Assembly: GCA_902605935.1 (NCBI GenBank) | Contig: CACLEI010000004.1 | Span: forward strand, 1 to 56,180 | DNA from: an uncultured SAR86 cluster bacterium | GTDB lineage: Bacteria > Pseudomonadota > Gammaproteobacteria > Magnimaribacterales > Magnimaribacteraceae | DNA: 56,180 nucleotides | Direction of reading: 5' to 3' | Part shown: one piece after another, positions 8,214 to 16,900 of the stretch | Numbering within the stretch: position 1 is the first letter of the stretch | Layout of the letters: every line of letters begins with the position of its first letter | Translations under genes and position numbers: made by a program | Notes under the pieces: generated by a model | Told to the model about the DNA's origin: nothing | Databases searched by the model: none | Seen by the model: only the letters and a program-made list of their open reading frames with translations

Positions 8214-9216
8214 TTGCTAACTCCGATAAAGGCCATCTAGGTCTGATATTTAAATCAAGGTCATCTTGAATATCCTGCATATAAAAACTGCCAGCATAAG
8301 CAATCATGGCTCCATTATCTGTACATCTTCTGATAGGTGGAAAATAGATTTTTTTATCCTTCAACCCTTCGATCAACTTTCTACGAATATATTTATTAGA
8401 TGCTACGCCTCCACCAATAACCAATTCTTCTAAGCCAGTTGAATCCATTGCTTCTTTAGTTTTTATTAAAAGAGTATCCGCTACAGCGGCTTGAAAGGAC
8501 GCCGCTAAATCAGCTTTCTTGGAATCGTCTATTTCATGTATTTTTTTGAATTCATAATAAACAGCTGTTTTTAAGCCACTGAAGCTAAAATCAAAGTTTT
8601 TCTTATTTGTCATCGGTCTTGGAAAATTAAATGATTTGGGATTTCCTTCCTTGGCTAAAGATTCTATCTTAGGTCCACCCGGATAGCCTAAGTCTAAAAT
8701 CTTAGCAACCTTATCAAAAGCTTCTCCAACAGCATCATCTAAAGTTTGTCCTAAAATCTCATAATCTCCTATAGCCTTTGCGTTAATCAATAAACAGTGC
8801 CCGCCAGAAATTAAAAGCGTTAAAAAAGGAAAAGAAGGAGCGGGATTTTCTAATAAATTAATTAATAAATGCGCTTCCATATGATGTATTCCTATAGAAG
8901 GCTTGTTTATAGTCATGGAAATTGCTTTAGCCATAGAAGCTCCGATCAAAAGAGGTCCTCTCAAGCCAGGTCCAGCAGTATAAGCAATGGCATCAATAGA
9001 TTGAAGATCGTAGCCCGACTTATTAACAGTAAGATCTATTAAAGGAACTAGTTTCTTAAGGTGGTCTCTTGAAGCCAGCTCTGGAACTACTCCTCCGTAT
9101 TCAGCGTGTTTAGAAGCTTGACTATATAGTTGTTCAGAAATAATACTATTTGTATCTGTGTCGAATATGGCCACGCCTGTTTCATCACAAGAAGTTTCTA
9201 TTCCAAGTATTTTCAT
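8206..9216 (-). CDS. tsaD: tRNA N6-threonylcarbamoyladenosine transferase TsaD
   Basis: TsaD transfers threonylcarbamoyl to A37 of ANN-decoding tRNAs. It is an ASKHA-fold, Fe/Zn-containing protein. The start is placed at the ATG giving MKILGIETSCDETGVAIFD, the conserved family N-terminus; an upstream in-frame TTG would add 18 hydrophobic residues not seen in homologues. Other motifs are GPGLRGPLLIG, IHHMEAHLL (metal-binding His), FLTLLISGGHC and GGGVASNKYIRRKL. At 336 residues it matches E. coli (337). It heads the minus-strand tsaD-folB-folK set and is divergent from rpsU. Confidence 0.96.
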   Translation of the reverse strand: MKILGIETSCDETGVAIFDTDTNSIISEQLYSQASKHAEYGGVVPELASRDHLKKLVPLIDLTVNKSGYDLQSIDAIAYTAGPGLRGPLLIGASMAKAISMTINKPSIGIHHMEAHLLINLLENPAPSFPFLTLLISGGHCLLINAKAIGDYEILGQTLDDAVGEAFDKVAKILDLGYPGGPKIESLAKEGNPKSFNFPRPMTNKKNFDFSFSGLKTAVYYEFKKIHEIDDSKKADLAASFQAAVADTLLIKTKEAMDSTGLEELVIGGGVASNKYIRRKLIEGLKDKKIYFPPIRRCTDNGAMIAYAGSFYMQDIQDDLDLNIRPRWPLSELANG

Positions 9217-9263
9217 TATCTTAAGGATAGCTATTTTCGTTGAAAATAAAAAAAAAGAAACAC

Positions 9264-9292
9264 TTTCCAAATTAAAAATGGTTCTATAGAAT
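9264..9292 (+). promoter_or_regulatory. Candidate sigma-70 promoter of rpsU-yqeY
   Basis: A TTTCCA hexamer (9264-9269, 4 of 6 matches to TTGACA) and a TAGAAT hexamer (9287-9292, 5 of 6 to TATAAT) are separated by exactly 17 nt. They lie in the divergent tsaD/rpsU gap and are followed by a GC-rich discriminator (GCGGCC), as at growth-rate-controlled promoters. rpsU begins 24 nt further on. This is a by-eye match. Confidence 0.45.
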
Positions 9293-9315
9293 TGCGGCCT
9301 CTTAAGAGATTATTT

Positions 9316-9531
9316 ATGCCATCAATAAAAATAAGACCAAATGAATCTTTTGATGTAGGGCTCAGGAAGTTCAAGAGAGCTTGTGAAAAAGCAGGTATTA
9401 TCCCAGAAGTAAGGAAAAGAGAATTCTACGAAAAGCCGACGTCCGTTTTAAAGAGGAAGAAAGCTGCTGCTGTCAAAAGAGAACAAAAAAATCAACGAAA
9501 AAATAGATTAGGAAGACCTCCTAGATTTTAA
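9316..9531 (+). CDS. rpsU: 30S ribosomal protein S21
   Basis: S21 is a small, very basic late-assembly protein of the 30S subunit. The 71-residue product begins [20 protein letters not shown] and contains CEKAGI and KREFYEKP, closely matching E. coli S21, with a Lys/Arg-rich tail. The start is set at the ATG giving the conserved MP...IK N-terminus rather than the in-frame start 24 nt upstream. yqeY follows after 11 nt. The dnaG and rpoD genes that often complete this macromolecular-synthesis operon do not follow here. Confidence 0.96.
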   Translation: MPSIKIRPNESFDVGLRKFKRACEKAGIIPEVRKREFYEKPTSVLKRKKAAAVKREQKNQRKNRLGRPPRF

Positions 9532-9542
9532 TCAATAGCCTC

Positions 9543-9995
9543 ATGGCAGATTCAATCAGGCATCTCATAGAAGAGGCAGTCAAGTCCTCAATGAGAGAAA
9601 GAAACAAAGATAGGACATCTACATTAAGGATGGCCCTGTCTGAGTTAAAAAAAGAAGAAATAGATAACAAAATTGAATTATCTAATGAGGACTCAATTAA
9701 GATTCTTCAAAGAATGATAAAGCAAAGAAAGGAATCAATGTCACAATTTTTAAATGCGCAAAGAAATGATCTTGCGGAAAAAGAAGAGTTGGAAATTGTT
9801 ATATTGCAAGACTTTCTTCCAGAGCAAATGAGCGAGGATGACATCAATAAACTCGTCATTGAGGCAATTAATGAAACAGATGCAAAAGAACCTCAGGACA
9901 TAGGAAAAGTGATGAGCTTTTTAAAAACTAAAATTCAAGGACATGCTGATATGGGAGTGGTCAGCAAACTAGTTAAAGAGAATCTAAGAGACTAG
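9543..9995 (+). CDS. yqeY: GatB/YqeY domain protein
   Basis: A 150-residue YqeY-family protein, homologous to the C-terminal tRNA-binding tail of the GatB amidotransferase subunit. Visible family features are RTSTLRMALSELKKEEID, MIKQRKESMSQF, the conserved proline motif LQDFLPEQMSEDDI and a C-terminal IGKVMSFLKTKIQGHADMGVV. Its precise role is not established. It is co-directional with rpsU, a common pairing. Its TAG stop lies in a CTAG tetranucleotide shared with the convergent ribE stop. Confidence 0.93.
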   Translation: MADSIRHLIEEAVKSSMRERNKDRTSTLRMALSELKKEEIDNKIELSNEDSIKILQRMIKQRKESMSQFLNAQRNDLAEKEELEIVILQDFLPEQMSEDDINKLVIEAINETDAKEPQDIGKVMSFLKTKIQGHADMGVVSKLVKENLRD

Positions 9996-10594
9996 TTTTC
10001 TTCAAATCTTGCCTCAGCAGCTTTCACAGCGGCATAAGTCGTTTGATCTACTTCAATATTAAGTGAATCACCGTCTTTAATATCAGAAAGATTGGTTGCG
10101 TTTAATGTCTCTGGAATTAAATAAACAGAGAAAGAATCTTCTGTTTTTTTGGCAACAGTAAGGCTAGCGCCATTTATCGCAATATACCCCTTATGAAATA
10201 TATAATGTATCCACTCTTTGGGGCACTGAACTCTGAGCTCAATTTCATCATCCGAACTAATAAGCTGTGAAGGCGCTCTGCATGAAATATGCCCAGATAA
10301 AATATGACCTCCCACTTCATCGCCAAACTTTAGAGACCTTTCAAGATTAACTTTTGAGTCAATAGATAGAAATTCTATGTTTGTGACCCTCAAGGTTTCA
10401 GGTATTACATCAAAAGAAACGATATCATTTTTAAATTCGATTACTGTTAAACAAACACCATTGACGGAAATGCTAGCTCCCTTCTCTAGTTTATTAAGAA
10501 AAGTTTTTGAGACTTTAACTTCAAGCCTTATACCTGATTCAGTTTCTTCTTTATTTGAAATAATACCGATTTCTTGAACAATTCCTGTAAACAT
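9992..10594 (-). CDS. ribE: Riboflavin synthase, alpha subunit
   Basis: This enzyme dismutates two 6,7-dimethyl-8-ribityllumazine molecules into riboflavin. The 200 residues comprise two lumazine-binding barrel repeats. The first starts MFTGIVQEIG and contains SISVNGVCLTV (about 41-51); the second contains GGHILSGHI and YIAINGASLTVAK (about 135-147). Length fits the family (about 210). The start immediately follows the pyrE stop on the minus strand, so they form an operon. No FMN riboswitch is visible upstream, and the other rib genes are not in the window. Confidence 0.95.
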   Translation of the reverse strand: MFTGIVQEIGIISNKEETESGIRLEVKVSKTFLNKLEKGASISVNGVCLTVIEFKNDIVSFDVIPETLRVTNIEFLSIDSKVNLERSLKFGDEVGGHILSGHISCRAPSQLISSDDEIELRVQCPKEWIHYIFHKGYIAINGASLTVAKKTEDSFSVYLIPETLNATNLSDIKDGDSLNIEVDQTTYAAVKAAEARFEEN

Positions 10595-11224
10595 TTAAGT
10601 ACCTAAAAGATAGTTTTTTATAATTTTAGCTTCATCTTGACGTTCACAGTCTTCTAAAAATTCTATAAGTTGTGAAATTTTGGCTATAGAAGTTACAGAG
10701 ATTTTAAAATCTTGAAATATTTTATCTCTTGCCAATAAATCATGTAGGATTTCTTCTCTATCTAATGCAACTAAACAACCTATTGCACTTCCGCCTTCTT
10801 GAAAAATTATTTCTAGTGATTGTTTAAGAGCAGTACCCGCAGTAAGCACATCATCAACCACTAAAACTTTCTTATCCTTTAACTCCCCCACTATACTGCC
10901 GCCTTCTCCATGAACTTTCGCTTCTTTTCTGTTGAAAGCAAAGGGAATTGGTTTAGAAATCTTAGTACTTAAAGAAGCTGATATGGCTGCAGCCAGAGGT
11001 ATGCCTTTATATGCAGGACCAAAAATTACGTCGAACTCTAATTCGCTAGAAATGATTTCTTCGGCGTATAAATTTGATAACTCAGCCAAGAAGCCTTTAT
11101 TAAAAAAAGATCCAACATTAAAGAAATATGGACTTTTTTTTCCAGACTTTAAAGTGAAATCACCTAACAAGAGTGCATCTGACTTTAGAGCCAGTTCAAA
11201 GAACAGAGTTTCATTTTTTAACAT
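10595..11224 (-). CDS. pyrE: Orotate phosphoribosyltransferase
   Basis: PyrE joins orotate to PRPP to give OMP in pyrimidine synthesis. The 209-residue protein has the N-terminal LLGDFTLKSGKKSPYFFN (orotate site, SGxxSPxF), the FGPAYKGIPLA stretch, the FNRKEAKVHGEGG flexible catalytic loop and the PRPP-binding motif VLVVDDVLTAGTA. It is transcribed towards ribE with no gap. It lies divergent from gmk with only 59 nt between, as in many Gammaproteobacteria. Confidence 0.96.
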   Translation of the reverse strand: MLKNETLFFELALKSDALLLGDFTLKSGKKSPYFFNVGSFFNKGFLAELSNLYAEEIISSELEFDVIFGPAYKGIPLAAAISASLSTKISKPIPFAFNRKEAKVHGEGGSIVGELKDKKVLVVDDVLTAGTALKQSLEIIFQEGGSAIGCLVALDREEILHDLLARDKIFQDFKISVTSIAKISQLIEFLEDCERQDEAKIIKNYLLGT

Positions 11225-11283
11225 AAATTCTAAAAACTTAAATATTTTAAATGTATTTCACCTACAATAAACTTTTTTTAATC

Positions 11284-11898
11284 ATGGGCAAATTATTTGT
11301 TATATCTGCACCGTCTGGAACCGGCAAGACTTCTCTTATACAGGCTATTCTTGAAGATATGGTTGCCTCCAATACCTATCTGGGCATTTCTTGTACAACT
11401 AGAAAAGCAAGACCGAAAGAAGAGGATGGTGTTTCGTATTTTTTCATATCACAAATGAGTTTCATGGAAAAAGTAAAAAATAATGATTTTCTGGAATATG
11501 CAGAAGTATATGGTAATTTCTATGGCACTCCTAAAGACTGGGTACTTTCAGTGCTTTCAAAAAAAGAAAATGTGCTGCTCGAACTTGATATTCAAGGTGC
11601 ATTACAAGTCAAAAAAGCTTTTCCTGAAGCAAAGACTGTATTCATCATTCCTCCTTCTTATGAGGATTTGACCAGAAGACTCGAAACTAGAGATCAAGAT
11701 TCAAAAACGGAGATGGCTAAAAGACTTAAAGAGGCTAGAAATGAAGTCAATATTGGAAAAGATTTTGATCAGGTAATAGTAAATGATGATTTTGATGCTG
11801 CTTTAGAAGATTTGAAACAATTTATGTTCACATCAGAGGGGGTAACTAATGAAAGAAGTGAAATTATCAAAAATTCTCTTGATCTATTACTGGATTGA
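11284..11898 (+). CDS. gmk: Guanylate kinase
   Basis: Gmk phosphorylates GMP to GDP with ATP. The chosen ATG gives MGKLFVISAPSGTGKTSLI, with the Walker A/P-loop at residues 8-15; an upstream start in the same frame would add 11 unmatched residues. GMP-binding features SCTTRKARPKEEDGVSYFF and EYAEVYGNFYGTP and the lid stretch RLETRDQDS are all visible. The protein is 204 residues, close to E. coli's 207. rpoZ and spoT follow, the standard gammaproteobacterial order. Confidence 0.96.
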   Translation: MGKLFVISAPSGTGKTSLIQAILEDMVASNTYLGISCTTRKARPKEEDGVSYFFISQMSFMEKVKNNDFLEYAEVYGNFYGTPKDWVLSVLSKKENVLLELDIQGALQVKKAFPEAKTVFIIPPSYEDLTRRLETRDQDSKTEMAKRLKEARNEVNIGKDFDQVIVNDDFDAALEDLKQFMFTSEGVTNERSEIIKNSLDLLLD

Positions 11899-11948
11899 AG
11901 CTTAAGTTTGCATTAGAATGCGCAATCGCACATTAAAACACTAAGATT

Positions 11949-12221
11949 ATGGCTAGAATTACAGTAGAAGAAGCTTTAGAAAAAGTCAGTACAAGATACG
12001 AGTTGATTATACTTGCTGCTAAGAGAGCTAGACAGCTTGCTACTGGTGGTAGACGCCCTACTCTTGAGTGGGAAGACGATAAACCTACAGTAATGGCATT
12101 AAGAGAGATTGAAGCTGGAACTGTTACAACAGATAATATTAATGAGCTAAAAGTTGATATTGCTGATTTAGAACAAGAGTTCTCTGATGAGCTCTCTGCT
12201 GAAGATCTTCCTCAATCTTAA
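11949..12221 (+). CDS. rpoZ: RNA polymerase omega subunit
   Basis: Omega helps assemble RNA polymerase by clamping beta-prime, and forms part of a ppGpp site in Proteobacteria. The 90 residues begin [20 protein letters not shown], contain [13 protein letters not shown] and the conserved [13 protein letters not shown], and end in an acidic tail. It follows gmk after 50 nt and precedes spoT. Its N-terminal MAR...V, which contributes to ppGpp binding in E. coli, is kept. Confidence 0.96.
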   Translation: MARITVEEALEKVSTRYELIILAAKRARQLATGGRRPTLEWEDDKPTVMALREIEAGTVTTDNINELKVDIADLEQEFSDELSAEDLPQS

Positions 12222-12254
12222 AAAACCTAAAAATATTCGCAATAAGCTCTAAAA

Positions 12255-12275
12255 ACAGGGATACTAAATCTCTGT
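12255..12275 (+). terminator. Short hairpin between rpoZ and spoT
   Basis: An 8-bp stem (ACAGGGAT / ATCTCTGT with one G-T wobble) closes a 5-nt ACTAA loop in the 66-nt rpoZ-spoT gap. The following bases are A/T-rich (ATTAATATTATT) but lack a clean T run, so it may be a weak terminator, a processing site or no signal at all. Confidence 0.3.
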
Positions 12276-12287
12276 ATTAATATTATT

Positions 12288-14429
12288 ATGGAATCAATTG
12301 GAGCCTTATCAAAGAAACTGTCAGACTATTTAGATCCAAAAAAGGTTAGACAAGTCAATAAAGCATATAACTTTGCTTGTGAAGCTCACTCAGGTCAATT
12401 TAGATCCAGTGGAGATCCGTATGTTACGCATCCAATAGCTGTTGCTTCGATATTGAGCTCCTTCAGGATGGACGAAGATAGTCTATCTGCTGCTATGCTT
12501 CATGACGTCATTGAAGATACAGGTATCCCTAAAGCCATCATAGAAAAAAAATTTAATAGGGATGTTGCCAACCTTGTAGATGGAGTCAGCAAACTAGATA
12601 AGCTTTCAATATCTAATCGGACTGAGGCTGAAGCAGAAAATCTCCAAAAAATGGTTTTAGCAATGTCTAAAGACATCAGGGTAATCGTCGTAAAGCTTGC
12701 AGACAGGCTTCACAATATGAGAACTTTGATGTATCTCAATAGAGAGAAGCAAATAAAAATAGCAAAAGAAACACTAGAAATTTATGCCCCAATTGCCCAT
12801 AGGATTGGTATGAATAATTTGTATCGTGAACTTGAAGACTTGGCATTCAAGGTTATTTATCCAAAGCGTTATGAAAGGCTCACCTCCGCCGTTAAAAAGA
12901 ATAGAGGCGGTCAAAAAAGAATACTAAATAAAATACAAAAAGAACTCAGTAAGAGGCTTCTAGATCAAGGTATTCCTGCTTTAGTGGAAGGAAGAGAAAA
13001 GCATACCTATAGTATTTATAGAAAAATGAAAGAAAGGCATAGATCCTTTGAAGAGATTATGGATGTATATGCCATAAAAATTATTGTAGATACCCCAGAA
13101 AACTGTTACCGCACTATTGGTCATATTCATAACTTATACAAACCTGTGGAAGGTCGTTTTAAAGACTATATAGCTATTCCCAAATCGAATGGATATCAGT
13201 CCCTTCATACGGGTGTAGTCGGATTGAAAGGATTTCCCGTGGAAGTTCAAATAAAAACACAAGAAATGAATGATATGGCAGAAAATGGGATAGCTTCTCA
13301 CTGGCTATATAAATCAGGTGATAAGTCAGATTTTAATCCTCAGATAAGGGCAAGGAGATGGGTAGCTGGACTTCTTGAGATGAGAGAAAATTATGATTCT
13401 ACCGAAGAGTTCATTGATTCAATAAAAACTGATATTTTTCCTGATGAAATATATGTATTTACTCCACAAGGTAAAATTATTGAAATGTCTAGCGGCTCGA
13501 CTGCTATAGATTTTGCATATGCAGTCCATACAGACATTGGCCATCATTGTAGAGCGTGCAGAATAAATAAAAGACTCGCCCCTCTAAGTGTCCCTCTAGA
13601 AAGTGGTCAAACAATTGAAATTCTTACCGAGAAGGTTCCTCAAACCTCACCTGCTTGGTTAAATTTTGCAGTAACCCCGAGAGCCAGAAATGGTATTCGT
13701 CACTATCTAAGTAACTTAAAGACCTCCGAAGCAAGAAAATTTGGAAAGAAGCTACTTGATCAATCATTGACGAATATGGGAATTAAGTTAAGAGAAATAG
13801 AAAAGAATGAACTGCGTAAAGTATTGAAAAATATTGGAGTAAGAAGTCTCAACAAACTACTAGAGGAAATAGGGTTAGGTCAGAGAGTAGGTAATATTGT
13901 AGCTCAACAAATAACAGGATTCTTAAAAGATGATGATATTGAGCATAAGGAAGTTGTGCCTCTTGAGATTACCGGCTCGGAGGGTCTGATTGTAAATTAT
14001 GCGATCTGTTGTAAACCTATCCCGGGGGATTCTGTTATTGGCCATTTCACTGCTGAAAGAGGTCTAGTCATACACCAAGAAAGGTGTAAAAACATCCTAT
14101 CTGTTAGAGAAGATCCTCAACAGTGTTTCCCTGTAAATTGGGGTAAACCCTCCGGAAGGTCCTTCCTAGTTCAAATAAAGGTAATTGCAAGAGATGAGCC
14201 AGGCCTTCTTGCAAATTTAGCTGCTGTAATTACAGGCCTCGAGACTAACATAGCTTCTATTCAAACAATGAATACAAATACTGAGATACATGAATTTATA
14301 CTTGATCTTGAAGTGTCAGATAGAACGCATCTCTCCAAGATATTAAGAAAAATAAGAACAGTAAACAATGTCGTTTCTGTAACTAGAATACATGATTGGG
14401 AGATGAGGCAAGCAGCAGCACTACACTAA
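12288..14429 (+). CDS. spoT: Bifunctional (p)ppGpp synthetase/hydrolase
   Basis: This enzyme makes and degrades the stringent-response alarmone. The 713 residues show the HD hydrolase domain (HPIAVASIL, HDVIEDT and DRLHNMRT, about 47-155) with metal ligands intact. The synthetase domain follows with GRFKDYIAIPKSNGYQSLH; its RxKD form is that of bifunctional SpoT/Rel, not RelA. Then come a TGS domain (IYVFTPQGKIIEM, about 385-445) and a C-terminal ACT domain (VIARDEPGLLANLAAVI). No separate relA is in the window. It lies between rpoZ and ridA/recG. Confidence 0.95.
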   Translation: MESIGALSKKLSDYLDPKKVRQVNKAYNFACEAHSGQFRSSGDPYVTHPIAVASILSSFRMDEDSLSAAMLHDVIEDTGIPKAIIEKKFNRDVANLVDGVSKLDKLSISNRTEAEAENLQKMVLAMSKDIRVIVVKLADRLHNMRTLMYLNREKQIKIAKETLEIYAPIAHRIGMNNLYRELEDLAFKVIYPKRYERLTSAVKKNRGGQKRILNKIQKELSKRLLDQGIPALVEGREKHTYSIYRKMKERHRSFEEIMDVYAIKIIVDTPENCYRTIGHIHNLYKPVEGRFKDYIAIPKSNGYQSLHTGVVGLKGFPVEVQIKTQEMNDMAENGIASHWLYKSGDKSDFNPQIRARRWVAGLLEMRENYDSTEEFIDSIKTDIFPDEIYVFTPQGKIIEMSSGSTAIDFAYAVHTDIGHHCRACRINKRLAPLSVPLESGQTIEILTEKVPQTSPAWLNFAVTPRARNGIRHYLSNLKTSEARKFGKKLLDQSLTNMGIKLREIEKNELRKVLKNIGVRSLNKLLEEIGLGQRVGNIVAQQITGFLKDDDIEHKEVVPLEITGSEGLIVNYAICCKPIPGDSVIGHFTAERGLVIHQERCKNILSVREDPQQCFPVNWGKPSGRSFLVQIKVIARDEPGLLANLAAVITGLETNIASIQTMNTNTEIHEFILDLEVSDRTHLSKILRKIRTVNNVVSVTRIHDWEMRQAAALH

Positions 14430-14430
14430 A

Positions 14431-14811
14431 ATGAAAAAAAAAATTAGCTCTAAAAAAGCACCGGCAGCAATTGGACCATATTCTCAAGGAATAGAGACTG
14501 AGAATTTGATATTTCTATCAGGGCAAATACCCTTAGATCCCGAGACCATGCAGTTGGTTGAAGGAGATGAAAATCAGATCCGACAAGTTTTTAAAAATAT
14601 CGATGCTCTGTGTGCTGAAGCTGATCTGAATATGAATCATATAGTTAAACTCAATGTCTCTCTTCATGATCTATCACTCTTCAGTTTGGTAAATGAAATT
14701 ATGAAAGAATTATTTACAGAGCCTTATCCTGCAAGAGCCGCGCTTCAGGTAGCAAGACTACCTTTGGATTCTTCTATTGAGGTAGAAGCCATTCTAGCCA
14801 AGACCATATAA
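14431..14811 (+). CDS. ridA: RidA family enamine/imine deaminase
   Basis: RidA proteins hydrolyse reactive enamine/imine intermediates, such as 2-aminoacrylate, formed by PLP enzymes. The 126 residues show the family's KAPAAIGPYSQG N-terminus, IFLSGQIPLDPET, and the C-terminal YPARAALQVARLPLDSSIEVEA, with the conserved Arg (in PARAA) and Glu near the end. It starts one base after the spoT stop and sits 4 nt before recG. A ridA between spoT and recG is a known gammaproteobacterial arrangement; trmH is absent here. Confidence 0.93.
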   Translation: MKKKISSKKAPAAIGPYSQGIETENLIFLSGQIPLDPETMQLVEGDENQIRQVFKNIDALCAEADLNMNHIVKLNVSLHDLSLFSLVNEIMKELFTEPYPARAALQVARLPLDSSIEVEAILAKTI

Positions 14812-14815
14812 ATAA

Positions 14816-16900
14816 ATGACTGAAGAATCTAAAGATCTTCATTCAATCCGGGAACTGAAGGGCGTAGGTCCAAAAAGTGTAACTTCTCTCAATAATTTAG
14901 GAATATTTAATATTCTAGATGCCGCTTTTCATCTTCCCTTTCGTTATGAAGATAGGAGTTTTATAACACCAATAAGTTCAGCGAATTATCAGACACCAGT
15001 TTTGATAGAAGGTGAGATTATGAAATCTACAGTAGTCTTTAGAGGGCGAAGGATGCTCTTTTCTGAGATTTATGACGGTACCGGAAAACTGACTATGAGA
15101 ATGTTCAATTTTGCAATGGCTCAACACAAAGCCTTAGAAAAAGGAAAGATGATTAGGTGTTATGGAAATATTACTCCAGGGCCTAATGGCAAACAAATGA
15201 TTCATCCTCAATATCAAGTATTCAGTAAGGAAGATTCAATAGAAGTTGAAAAGAATCTTACGCCTATATACCCAACTACTTCTGGGATGCAACAAAATAA
15301 ACTCAAAAAGATAATTGAAAGCTCACTGATTTACTGTGATGAAAACAATCTACTGAAGGAAGAATCTGAAAATAAGGATTATTCTGAATTTGGTAATCTT
15401 CTAGAAACTTTAAAGTTTCTTCATAAGCCACCCGTAGAAACTAATCTTTACGAATTAATTGAAGGTAAGCATCCAGCTCAACAAAAACTGATAAAAGAGG
15501 AACTAGTTGCACATATGCTATGTGCAGGTATTTTAAAGAATGAACTTGAAGGAAGAAAAGGACCATCAATGTCAAAAAATTCAATCTATGAAAAAGATTT
15601 TTTTGACTCTCTACCTTTCAATTTAACAAATTCGCAAAGAAAAGTTTGGAATGAGATTAAGGATGATATGTTGGCCATGGTTCCAATGAGAAGATTATTA
15701 CAAGGTGATGTAGGATCAGGTAAGACAATCATAGGAGCATTAGCTGCCCTTCATGCTAAATCCAATGATTGGCAAACCGCAATTTTATGCCCTACTGAAA
15801 TATTAGCTGAACAACACTTTTCCTCTTTTTCAGATTGGTTTGAGTCTTTAGGTATAAAAATTAGTCTGCTGACAGGATCTACAAGAGCTAAAGATAAAGT
15901 ACCATTAATTAGAGAACTAGCTGAAGGTAATACAGACATTCTTATCGGAACTCATGCCATATTCCAAGAAGGAATTGAGTTTAAGAATCTTGGCTTAACA
16001 GTTATAGATGAGCAGCATAGGTTTGGAGTCCATCAGAGATTTTCAATGTTAGAAAAGGGAGGAGAAGCAAATCAGAGTCCACATCAATTAATTATGACCG
16101 CTACCCCAATTCCTAGAACTCTGGCAATGACGGTTTACGGCTCTCTAGAAACATCCATAATTGATGAGCTCCCACCCGGTAGAAATCCAGTTCAAACGTC
16201 ATCGAGGCCTGATTCGCTTAGAGAAAAGGTCATCAAAAGAGTAGAAGAAGTTTGTTTAACCGGAAAAAGAGCCTATTGGGTTTGTACGTTAATTGAAGAT
16301 TCTGAAGAGTTAGAAGCTCAATCAGCAGAAGAACTATACAAAGAGATATCAAATTCGTTACCAAAAGTTAAGGTTGGGCTTGTTCATGGCAGGCTTAAGA
16401 AAGATCAAAAAGATTCAGTCATAGAAAAATTTAGGAATGGAGATATACAACTTTTAGTTTGCACTACAGTTATTGAAGTGGGTGTAGATGTACCAGAGGC
16501 TACGCTAATGATTATAGAAAATCCAGAGAGATTAGGATTATCTCAGTTACATCAATTAAGAGGTCGAGTGGGAAGAAAAGCTAACACTGATTCTCATTGT
16601 CTGCTTCTTTATAAAGAACCTCTTTCTAGTCTCGCTGAAGAAAGAATAAAGACTATGGAACATACCAATGATGGTTTCAAAATAGCAGAGAAAGATTTGG
16701 AATTAAGAGGAGCTGGAGATATTTATGGTATCAGACAATCTGGTCTAATGGATCTGAAGATTGCAAACCCGATCAGAGACTCAAATCTATTGTTAGTTGC
16801 TCAAGAAGAAGCTATTGAATTAAGCAAAAATGAACAAGGGTTCGCTAAGACGCTTGTTGACAGATGGATAGGTAATAGAGTCGATTATTCTGATTCTTAA
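14816..16900 (+). CDS. recG: ATP-dependent DNA helicase RecG
   Basis: RecG remodels stalled replication forks and Holliday junctions. The 694-residue protein has the N-terminal wedge/OB domain (about 1-230, starting with an HhH-like LKGVGPKSVTSLNNLGI), Walker A GDVGSGKT, the DEQH box in VIDEQHRFGVHQR, the motif III TATPIPRTLAMT, and the superfamily-2 C-terminal motifs HGRLKKDQK, TTVIEVGVDVPEA and QLRGRVGR. Length is the family norm (693 in E. coli). Its TAA stop lies in a TTAA tetranucleotide shared with the convergent cmoB stop. Confidence 0.97.
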   Translation: MTEESKDLHSIRELKGVGPKSVTSLNNLGIFNILDAAFHLPFRYEDRSFITPISSANYQTPVLIEGEIMKSTVVFRGRRMLFSEIYDGTGKLTMRMFNFAMAQHKALEKGKMIRCYGNITPGPNGKQMIHPQYQVFSKEDSIEVEKNLTPIYPTTSGMQQNKLKKIIESSLIYCDENNLLKEESENKDYSEFGNLLETLKFLHKPPVETNLYELIEGKHPAQQKLIKEELVAHMLCAGILKNELEGRKGPSMSKNSIYEKDFFDSLPFNLTNSQRKVWNEIKDDMLAMVPMRRLLQGDVGSGKTIIGALAALHAKSNDWQTAILCPTEILAEQHFSSFSDWFESLGIKISLLTGSTRAKDKVPLIRELAEGNTDILIGTHAIFQEGIEFKNLGLTVIDEQHRFGVHQRFSMLEKGGEANQSPHQLIMTATPIPRTLAMTVYGSLETSIIDELPPGRNPVQTSSRPDSLREKVIKRVEEVCLTGKRAYWVCTLIEDSEELEAQSAEELYKEISNSLPKVKVGLVHGRLKKDQKDSVIEKFRNGDIQLLVCTTVIEVGVDVPEATLMIIENPERLGLSQLHQLRGRVGRKANTDSHCLLLYKEPLSSLAEERIKTMEHTNDGFKIAEKDLELRGAGDIYGIRQSGLMDLKIANPIRDSNLLLVAQEEAIELSKNEQGFAKTLVDRWIGNRVDYSDS

